Below are positions 56,401 to 64,000 of a DNA stretch of 64,000 nucleotides, one piece after another. The notes beneath the pieces were generated by a model, which was given only the letters and a program-made list of their open reading frames with translations, was not told the origin of the DNA and made no database searches. This stretch comes from Proales similis (taxonomy: Eukaryota > Rotifera > Eurotatoria > Ploima > Proalidae). Position 1 is the stretch's first letter; every line of letters starts with the position of its first letter. Both the position numbers and the translations under genes were made by a program. The stretch is taken from NCBI GenBank assembly GCA_019059635.1, contig JAGVRJ010000009.1, forward strand, positions 1,087,001-1,151,000. Direction: 5' to 3'.

Positions 56401-59400
56401 ACGTTTGAAGTGCACTTGCCCGGTTTGCTGATGAAGGTCTGCGACATGCTCAAATCAAGAGCGATCAGTGTGCGCAATTCGACCCGCGACTGTCTGCTAA
56501 AGATAATCAACAGCTTGCCGCACAAGAGGTATTACCTCTATGTGATGAGGGAGTTGTCGAACGCGCTCACACGCGGCTACCAGATACACGTTCTGTGCTA
56601 CACTATTCAAATGATGCTGAGGAATGTAGAAGAGCGGCTTGAAGTTGGCGATCTGGACTCGAGTCTGGAGCTCTTGCTCAAGAGCGTCAGTCTAGAGCTG
56701 TTTTCCGACGTGTCCGAGGAGAAAGAGGTGAAGCAGATTCTGGCGAAAACCACCGAGGCCAAGCAAGTGAGCTCGTACAACACGCTTGAAACTGTGGCCA
56801 AGTATCTGAGTCAGCCCTACTTGCTCGAGCTGCTTAAGCCGTTTAAAGAGCAACTTGATGTGTGCAACTCGCGCAAGCAGCTAAAGAAAATCGAAGAAGC
56901 CCTGCGACGCATTCAGAACGGGCTACTTCTCAACACGAGCGTTAAAATTGAGCATTTCATGATTTTCATTCACGGCCTAGTGAACGACTCGTTCGCAGCC
57001 TTCAAAGGCCAAAAGTCGAACAAAACGAACGGAGCTGCGGAGCAAACACAACACAAGCCCCAAGTGCAGAGCTGTCTCCTGATCGCTCACGAGCCGAAGC
57101 GAGGCGGCGACAAGCCAAAAGTGGTCTCGCACACCAACCAGCATGTTGTGATCGAGTTCGCTCTCAGCCTGCTCAATCAGCTTCTCAAACAGAACCGAGT
57201 GGTCCAAGCTGCCAGTCATGTGTCAATGCTCGACCCATTCGTGCCCATATTCATCGACTATTTGGACGGAAAGTACCTGAAAACGACCACGAATGCTCTG
57301 AGATGCTTTTCGACGATGCTGAAATACTCGCTGCCCGCAGTGGAGCAAAACAGCCGCCAACTGGCCGAAAGGCTGTTTGAACTGCTGCGCACCTTCTCTG
57401 CGTCCAACACCAGCGACGGTGAAAAGGGCGAGAACTTTGACTTGCTCATGGTCTGCTACAAGGTGCTCGCCTCGCTCATTCGTGACTGTGAGACCTACAA
57501 GCTGGACGATGAGAAGCTTCAAATTTTACTTCATTACGCCGAGCGCAATCTTTACGACCATCTCAAGCAAGCGTCCGCGTTCAACTTAATCAAGTCGGTG
57601 ATGTCACGCCGGCTTCAGTGCGACGAGCTAAACGACGTGCTTGCCAAGATAATGAAGCTGAGCATACAAGCCGAGTCGGCCAGTGTGCGACTTCAGTCGA
57701 GACAAGCCATTCTTCAGTACATGCTGGACTATTCGCTCACAGAGAGGAAGCTGATCAAGATCATTGAATTCTATGTGGTCCAGTTGGACTACGAGTTTGA
57801 AGACGGGCGCGAGTCGGCGCTCGAGATGCTCGCCACCATGTTCGCCTCATTCCCGCCGGTAACCTATTGAGTGGTGCCAAAGCGTCCGCTTTAGCTCTAA
57901 CGCTGCTTTCTTCTTAGTCACTTGTCAACACGCACGCGGCCTTGTTCTATTTACCACTGGCTATTCAGCTGCACAATGACGAGTCGGCCAAGTGTAAAAA
58001 ACTCGCCGCGTTGGCCATTAAAGCTTTGCTTGAAAAAGTAAGTCTGTTCTTGATTGCTGAAAAAATTGGCGCTAAATCTTGGCGCACTCTTGCAGCTGAG
58101 CATCGAGTCACGAGATTCGCTTTTCAACTTGACGGTCACACTTTTCGAACAAGCGGACAACGCTCTGCACAAACGAGTGGCAGCGCTCGTTGTCAAGATA
58201 TTCATCGACGTCGAAAAAGAGAAATTCTTGCGACGGGTGCAGAAAATGCTCAGCGTTCTCAACACTGAGCTGAACGTTCAGAAATTTGAAGAGGTATCCT
58301 CAACACTTTCCTCAACTAATTGTTCAATTTGAATCGATCTTCAAATTCAATTCGACTTGGTCTAGGCAGCAAACAATAACACGAGCTCGCTCGTCTCCGA
58401 AAAGTTCTTCGACCAATACTTGTACAATTTGCTGGGCATTTTACTCAAAATGATCGGCGAATGCAACCTGTTTTCAAGCAACGAAAGCCGCGACTCGATA
58501 AATCAACTCTTCGGTAAGACTTTTATTCGTCCGCTTGTTCGCCTGAGTCGGTAGAGTTTTCTAAACTGATGATCGCTCAGGATACGTTCATCACTTTTTA
58601 AATCACGAGCACAGTTGGGTGCAGCTCGTTTCGTGCCAACTCTTTGGCACCTTGTTTGCCAATTTCACTCCCGAGCAGCTGTTCAATGACAAACAAAGCT
58701 ACTTGAATTACTCGTGCTCGTCGCCGTATGAAAAAGTAACTCCTCACTTCCGCCCAAGTCCTGGCAATCAGGCTCTAACCGCTTTTCATGCAGCTACGCG
58801 ATCTGGTAGACTCTTTTTGTAATCAGCTTCGATCGCCGATATTAGAGAAGCCGCTCGCCGAGCAGTTGATCAAAAACCTCGCCTACATGGTGAAGGTTTT
58901 AAACCGGTTCGAACTGGATTCGCAGACGGCCAAAGAGACGTTCAAACACGATCTGAATTTGGAATGGATAATCAAGAAAGTGCTGAAAGAGGCCAACTAC
59001 GAGATGGTCAATAAGCCGAAAGAATCGATCAAGGTTCGTTGTTTGCTTAATCTGCTTTTCGAGTTATTGGCTAAATTTGCCTTAAAAGCGAACACACATT
59101 TTCAAATGGATGGCTGCAGTGGTGCACGAACTGGGCAAAGACAAAGTCCAGCGCTATCTTGACCTCTTGATTCCTTGTCTGCAACGCGAAGTGCTCATCG
59201 AACAGTCTGGTAAGTCGTCCTAGCAATTCTCCGGCCTCAGGTATCGTAAATACTCAAAACGAACAGACGAAGAGCTGAAAAAACTGGCTCATGAGGTGCT
59301 GGACTTTATAAAACAGAATGTCGGCCTCGAAGCGTTCAGCTTGGCCTATTCGAAAACAAACAAGCGACGAAACGAGGTCAGAGACGAGCGGAAGAGAAAA

Positions 59401-59621
59401 TTGGCTCAGATTGTAAGTGCGCTTGAGACTCGTTTAGCTGATCTAGACTTGTACAAATCACTCGCTTCATTCAGGCGGTTCTCGACCCTCAAGCGGCTGC
59501 GCGCCAAAAGATTAGAAAAATGCAAAAGAAAAAAGAGGGCAAGAAGCGCAAGAACGAGGAGTCACGCGCCCTCTTCGGACGAGCGAAAAAGAAGAGAAGA
59601 GCGTCTGAAAGTCAAAGCTAA
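47500..59621 (+). CDS. UTP20: UTP20, small-subunit processome scaffold
   Basis: UTP20 is a very large nucleolar HEAT-repeat protein of the small-subunit processome needed for 18S rRNA maturation. About 30 exons give about 2,700 residues (human 2,785). The model starts at ATG 47500. Sequence matches run end to end: DLLSDFYPHFPSLFESL, EHL-type early blocks, a central block with AAGLGK-like then IPLRFLLG, and the C-terminal half with FFYENIKHIQMHRRARALKRL-like and NVGLEAFSLAYSKTNK blocks, then a basic tail. Introns are 43-100 bp except one of 2,193 bp (51004-53196) that hosts a nested gene. One intron (50616-50673) has a GC donor. The stop is at 59619-59621, and AATAAA follows at 59634-59639. 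Confidence 0.95.
50616..50673 (+). other. GC-AG intron in UTP20
   Basis: The exon ends ...ATAG and the intron starts GCAAGT, a classical GC donor with full flanking consensus. The 58-bp intron ends TTTAG. A GT option four bases downstream would break the frame. Confidence 0.8.
51018..51023 (-). terminator. Poly(A) signal containing the nested gene's stop
   Basis: AATAAA on the minus strand, with TAA stop at 51019-51021. It lies 14 bases inside the UTP20 intron, so cleavage would occur within the antisense of the UTP20 exon. Confidence 0.55.
51019..52890 (-). CDS. Intronless ankyrin/SOCS-box (ASB-type) protein nested in UTP20
   Basis: A single 623-codon ORF lies wholly inside one UTP20 intron (51004-53196) on the opposite strand. 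A basic N-terminal region (about 1-120) is followed by about nine ankyrin repeats (about 125-445; e.g. DNALHLAVRLGNFEIVRLLI, TPLTIACDLGWMETAKTLIE, DTPLHVAVSNCSEETVRELI). A helical region follows, then a C-terminal SOCS-box-like motif (about 583-623: LVDQCRILLRAQL, then a Leu/Pro pattern with SIPHCLKRSILF). SOCS boxes recruit Elongin B/C and Cullin-5, so this looks like an ASB-family substrate receptor for ubiquitination. The lack of introns in an intron-rich genome suggests a retroposed origin. The stop TAA lies within AATAAA (51018-51023), so its 3' end falls in or next to the UTP20 splice junction. Confidence 0.88.
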   Translation of the reverse strand: MKRKRANLHESCSFITQPTKRCRVAWTNVLEREAFLRRIKRRLLTAIENNRKGEVERIITASRMQTKCARQCLTLVRGRAAIAKAAREDRSCRSSCDQSNKCRRPKLKKLNNDSTEPIDWSGLYLNSRDNALHLAVRLGNFEIVRLLIETNAFDVEDKTNGNEEDTPLTIACDLGWMETAKTLIELNANVNYENGRRKTPLILATELIHPFDLQMSSLLISNGALVNQVSSNMNCALLSASKFGNLAVINLLLVNGADTNIQFNDGATALMRACYYRHLDLVRLLVEHGARLDTTNLRSETPLYIASFRGNLDIVRDLVLVYNANINSQDADGDSALSVACYENKADIIRFLLINGADPNCVGIRGDTPLHVAVSNCSEETVRELIRYGAKVEAVNKDHETVLHIVTRHNRPEIMDAIIEHTSQLDTCSCYGLKTPFYNLIESIEPNKFEMAIKLIKAGCAVNRIVSNNHYASLIAEYSLYPTRSAHFYSPFYYLFNIPRSKLRFYQITLNHMNGSQKPIDMTEAPFSQYIQLIELIIRAGYRISWSDYELFNRSWLSGALSQNWPQIKQRLDDAYLYQGLLRPRSLVDQCRILLRAQLRKPLRRTLDTLSIPHCLKRSILFE

Positions 59622-59633
59622 CAAGCAAGCTCA

Positions 59634-59639
59634 AATAAA
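59634..59639 (+). terminator. Poly(A) signal of UTP20
   Basis: AATAAA only 13 bases after the UTP20 stop. The convergent WDR81 stop is at 59779, 157 bp away. Confidence 0.55.
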
Positions 59640-59778
59640 AGAAATTGAATTAGATTTTTTTATTTGACTCGATTCGCGTGAAATGAGCACAAGTGAACGC
59701 ATTTAATTGAATATTTAGGTAGAAAGAGGCAGGAATCTAAGACTAAAAAAAAAGCGAGAATTGCGTAAACGGTTGAAT

Positions 59779-62700
59779 CTAGCACAAGAGCTTTATTTCG
59801 CCATTGTCTGATCCGAGCAAGAGCTGGCGATTGAGTGGCATGTAGGCCATGCTCGTAATCATTCCTTTGAAGCATTCTGGCTTGAGCTTCTCGACCTGAA
59901 CTTGGCCCTTTGAGCATTGTTTAGGATTCTTTTGCTTGCCACTTGGTCCAGAAAGGGGTGCACTTACTTGATTCTTGTCGGAGTGGACGCCAATCTTGTT
60001 GGTGCCCGTCGCAGATATGAGCTGAGTGTCGTTTACTATCAGATAGGGCACCGGCTCACTGTACGGCTTGCAAATATTCATCATTTGCATCTTGTCTTTG
60101 ATCATGCACAGTGATATCGAACCGTCCGAGTATGAACAAGTCAAGTAGTCGTTGGACAATATTTTCATCTAAATTCAATCTTAGTTCAGATTTGGCGGTG
60201 GATATTTGCAATCTGAAAATGAGTCTGGTTGCCTGCAGAATTTCATTGTCGTGAGTTTTCCAGCTCTCTTGGATCCAGCCAGTTCTCATGTCGAGCAGGC
60301 AAATGAGACCAGTCGAGTAGCCGACAATAAGCATGTTGTCGTTAGTGACAATCGATTTTATTGTCCCTTAATTTGCCAATCAATCGGTCAGTTGTTTAAA
60401 TCAATCGCCTCGACTTACCTGACGGTGCATAGCAAGTCTTGAGCTCATAGCCGAACGATCTGGCCCTCAGGTCAACAAACCTACAAATAGACAATCAGCT
60501 GAGATGGCCAGATCATCGTCAGTCTAGGCCTTTTACCTCACTGTGTTGTCCACTGTGGCTACTATGAACGAGGCGACGGGCGAGCCCAAATTGGCCATGC
60601 AAGTAACAGAGGGCGTGTCAAGTTGCTGAATTCGTTTGCCAGTGAACGGACTCCAAATCTTTTTGTTTTCTCTTTCAATCAGACTGCAAATGGCATCGGC
60701 GTGCACGACTTACGTGAATACTTCCGTCGGACGAGGCGCAAACTCGGAGACTTTCAATGAACAAAAGACTGTTCACCGGCTTCTTGTGGTGAGTATAAGT
60801 CCACTGACAGCTCTGTGCGTTTTTCCTTCAAACCGTGACCGCATTAAGCATCAAGTCGAAAAGAAGGGAAAAGAAGGCGTTACTTTGAACTAGAACTTTG
60901 GCCGTGATTTTTCAAAGACCAAAGTTTGACTGTGCGATCTTTGCCGCCGCTGATCACAGACGCCTCGTTTTCAAGGTAGCTCAGACATTTCACCGGACCA
61001 GTGTGACCAGACAGAGTGAGCAAATTAATTTGCTTTAAATCGAACGAGGTTTCATAGCTTCGAATCGCATTCTCCCAATAGGCCAGCCAGTTGTCGCTCA
61101 AATGTCTGCTCGTGTCCATCTGAGCTTTGGCTCTAGAGAGCCGAAAACAGAATAAGAGCGAATCGCGAGGTCAGAAATGCAACACAGCACCTACTCTCTG
61201 AGCTCGCTCTCGTTGAAGTCAATGTTGAAGCTTCTGTTCAGCTGAGAGGACTCTGGAAACGTTTCCTCGAAAACATCGCCTCTCTCTTCTTCATACTCCT
61301 CTTCTGGCAGCTCTTCGTTCGCTTCTTTCATTATTTGAATCTGATTTCCTATGACACCGACCGACTCGCTGAAGCTGGAGCCGTACGATGAGCCGTAAAC
61401 ATTTTGACTATTCCTTTCAAAGCGGGCAAAGCTGTTGCCACTCAGACTTGAGTCAGAGTTTAGCGACTCGTTCCTCTCTGTTGAGACTCAGCTTTATGAT
61501 TGTCTTACAGCCAAGATGATCGTCTTCCTTACTTTTTTTAATTGAGCGAACAGTTTGCGAACGTGACTCGTTAAATCGGCTGCTTGAGCTCCTCTCCGCA
61601 ATCGAGCACATTCTATGAATCAGCTCGGGCTGAGAAATAATCGAATCGACATAGACGCTTTTATGGGCGCATGTGAATGCTGAATGGAGTCGATTTTGAA
61701 GGCGTCACCTACCCGCTGTTGAGACGCGAGATGCTCATGTAGGCTGTGAATGCCAGATCGAACGTGAACGTGTTTATCATCTCCTCGAGTTTTTTTTTCG
61801 ACCCGCCTTCATCCGATTTAGACGGGCTATCAGCAGCTTCTGCTTTCTGGCTCTCTCGCAACGTTGCTTTATTAACAACAAGTCAGAATCAGAATTAGTG
61901 CAGTCAGAAAAAGAGCCTAAAGAGCTTACAGTCACTTTTGAACGACTGAAGGCCATAGCTGCCGGTTCTCAGTCGTGAATCGCCCAGCATTTCCTTGTTC
62001 TTCAACTTGCTGGGCACAAATTCATTGGTCGACGATTCGTACGAGTATTTTAGAAAATCATCGAAACTGCTCTCACTCTCCGGCTCGGCGTTGGCCTCGT
62101 TAATCTCATACGGCGAAGTGGCTGCATTCGTTGTCTGGTTGAAGGCCACTATAGAAGCTCGCGCCTTGAACGCGCCTCTGTCCAAGTACTGCTTGCGGCC
62201 GCTTTTGCTCGCTGTTTCTTTCGGCGAGCTGCTGTTTATCACGCTCGGAGCGACTTGTTGAAACGCGTCGAAAAACGTTTTTATCGTGTTCCTCATTTCT
62301 AGCCGCGTTTGTTCAGGACCGATTCGACAGCTCAAGATCAGAATGGCATCCAGCGTCTTGAACGCCAGTGCTTGACGCGCCAGGCAGCCGTTCGGAAATT
62401 TTATCTGCTGATTGGAGTAGATTTTGATCAGCGGCTGCACGATTTGGTTCAATATGTACTTGGAGTCGATTGAATAGATTTGTTTGCTTTTCGAAAAGGC
62501 GAGCAAAGCGAGAGCTTACGGTCAAATTCTCCATCAAAAGCTTTATGTCCAAATAGCTGCAGAAATAGGAGACCATGACGATGCTGGCCACAAGACTCGC
62601 TTCAACCTGGAATTTCAGACGGCTTCCGCTAGTACTGATCTGGTCGAAATGGAGAGGGCTCGATTCAAAAAGAGAGAGACTCGCAAGTTGTGAGATAGGC

Positions 62701-64000
62701 AAACTCACCGTGTTGGCGGCATAGGTCAGGTACTGGAGAACAACCACCTGTTCGCCGTAGATATCGGCAACAGCTTTCAGCGCTTTAAGGACGCGGGTGG
62801 CGAAAAAGTCACCGCCAAGCGCTCGTATGCTTTTCAGCTGGTTTTCACCTTCACGTCGCTTGGTAATGTTTCGGTTCTTGAATCAGTCAAATTGATCTAG
62901 TGCTAACCTGAGTTTTCCACTGTGGACAGGCATTTATGGTCTAAATAGCAAATGATGAGCATTTTGAAAAGATCACTGCAGCAGTACTGGCAGGTAAGGA
63001 CAGGCCCGAGCAGGGGAATGAGCTTTTTGAAGGTCGCAAACGCAGCGTCGGACACGTTGTGCGAGCTGAAACTCTGCTCCTGGCTCTCGTTCAGTCTGTC
63101 TGAGAGTGAGCTTTTGCTCATTGAACTGCTTTGCTTTGTGTCGACCAGTGTTGACCGACTTTCTTTTTCAATTGAATCCGAACTCTCGTCGGGACGAGAA
63201 AAGTCAAAATCTTTGGAGCCGCTGATCGCTTCGATCAGAAACAAGCAAATCTGGGTGAGAAAGACGCGCGGGCCGAATATAATTCGAAGCTCGTTGACGA
63301 ATGAGAATTCGTACAGTTTGCAGAACTTCACTTTGTCCTCGTCTGTGCTCAATTCGACCGCACATGCCGACACGTTCTCGCTCATGTAAACGTCGACAAT
63401 TATGGGAAGAAATTTGCTCTGCAGTTCGCTTCTCGGTATGAACTTGGCCACTTTGCTGAGCAGAAAGACGAGCGAATTGACGCGGGTGTGAGCATGCTGG
63501 AACAGCTCGGTCAAATAGGGAAGCACGAGCTCGTAGCAGTCGGGCGCCAAACACACCGACTGGGCCAGATAGTTGGTCGACACATCGCTGATGTCGTACA
63601 GCAGCTGAGGCATGTGCATCAGCGCCAAATAGAACTTTTGCTCGTACAAACGTTTCAAGCTGAACTCTGGCTGTCTGCTCTCCTCTGCAGACCGATCGGC
63701 CGAGTCGGACGAGGCAGATTTAGCGAATGAATGCAACGTTTGCTCGTCGAATTGTGGCGAATCTTTGAGTCGATCGAAATTCTCAATCAAGTAGTCAAGT
63801 CTGGTCCAGAGCTGGCCGAATCTGTAGAGCTGATCGAAGTAGGGCTTGAACGGGACTATGGACAGGTTCGGGTTTAGCAGCGAGTAGATGCAGACCGGCT
63901 CGCTCTGAAATCGCTTCATAATCTCCGTGAATATGCTTGTTGACTTTAGATTGCCAAACGGCCGCACCACGGCCAGTATGAGCGGCATGAAACAGCCGTA
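59779..64000 (-). CDS. WDR81: WDR81, N-terminal part off window
   Basis: WDR81 is a large BEACH-plus-WD40 endosomal protein that works with WDR91 in endosome maturation and phosphoinositide control. Only the middle and C-terminal parts are visible. The stop is at 59779-59781, and the 5' end lies beyond base 64000. The middle helical region (about 62,900-64,000) matches the WDR81 linker (HAHTRVNSLVFLL, a FLPIIVDVYMSE-like strand). The C-terminal WD40 propeller matches closely: LSDNWLAYWENAIRSY, GHTGPVKCLSYLENEA then GGKDRTVKLWSLKNHG, VGYSTGLICLLDMRTGW, ATGTNKIGVHSD and LLLGSDNGEIKLL. Several short introns separate the exons; the one at 60169-60232 appears to use a GC donor. The BEACH domain is not in this window. 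Confidence 0.93.
60169..60232 (-). other. Possible GC-AG intron in WDR81
   Basis: The upstream exon ends ...CTGCAG and the intron starts GCAACC, a weaker GC donor. It ends TTTAG before the next exon (MKILSNDYL). No GT donor fits the frame nearby. Confidence 0.5.

Overview
This is a window of a compact animal nuclear genome. Every gene is split by introns of roughly 43-75 bp with GT-AG ends. Many 3' untranslated regions are very short, and the gene families are animal-specific: protocadherin, DEG/ENaC channels, the fifth G-protein beta subunit, an ASB-type ankyrin/SOCS protein and SWI/SNF BAF60. I cannot name the phylum from sequence alone. A small invertebrate with a reduced genome fits best. 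I saw no transposon, CRISPR array, rRNA, or tRNA I could support. All gene models are my own reading of splice sites and reading phase.

Layout. 1-775 (-) SMARCD/BAF60, truncated at the left edge; 995-1560 (-) small unknown protein; 2336-4389 (+) 542-aa unknown; 4525-5071 (-) CFAP141-like ciliary protein; 5492-7456 (-) cytosolic ENGase; 7628-9679 (-) DEG/ENaC channel 1; 10146-11962 (+) coiled-coil protein with three LC8-type TQT motifs; 12020-15106 (-) membrane mucin with about 65 TTEP repeats; 15461-16140 and 16340-17094 (-) tandem DJ-1/PARK7 paralogues; 17610-19646 (+) Tudor-like nuclear protein; 20301-22226 (-) single-pass receptor with a SUEL-type lectin domain; 23403-24887 (-) GNB5; 25801-27689 (+) DEG/ENaC channel 2; 27924-29860 (+) DAP3/MRPS29; 30134-32263 (+) peptide:N-glycanase; 34247-38506 (-) protocadherin; 38507-43735 a 5.2-kb gene desert; 43736-44831 (-) TOM40; 45251-46340 (-) R9AP/R7BP-like tail-anchored protein; 47500-59621 (+) UTP20, with an intronless ASB-type gene (51019-52890, -) nested in one intron; 59779 to the right edge (-) WDR81, missing its N-terminal part.

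Themes. Two enzymes that release or process free N-glycans of misfolded glycoproteins (PNGase and ENGase) are both present. Two members of the R7-RGS/G-protein module (Gbeta5 and an R9AP/R7BP-like anchor) lie 20 kb apart. There are two inverted DEG/ENaC paralogues and a DJ-1 tandem pair. TOM40 and mitoribosomal DAP3 are mitochondrial housekeeping genes, and UTP20 is a ribosome-biogenesis gene.
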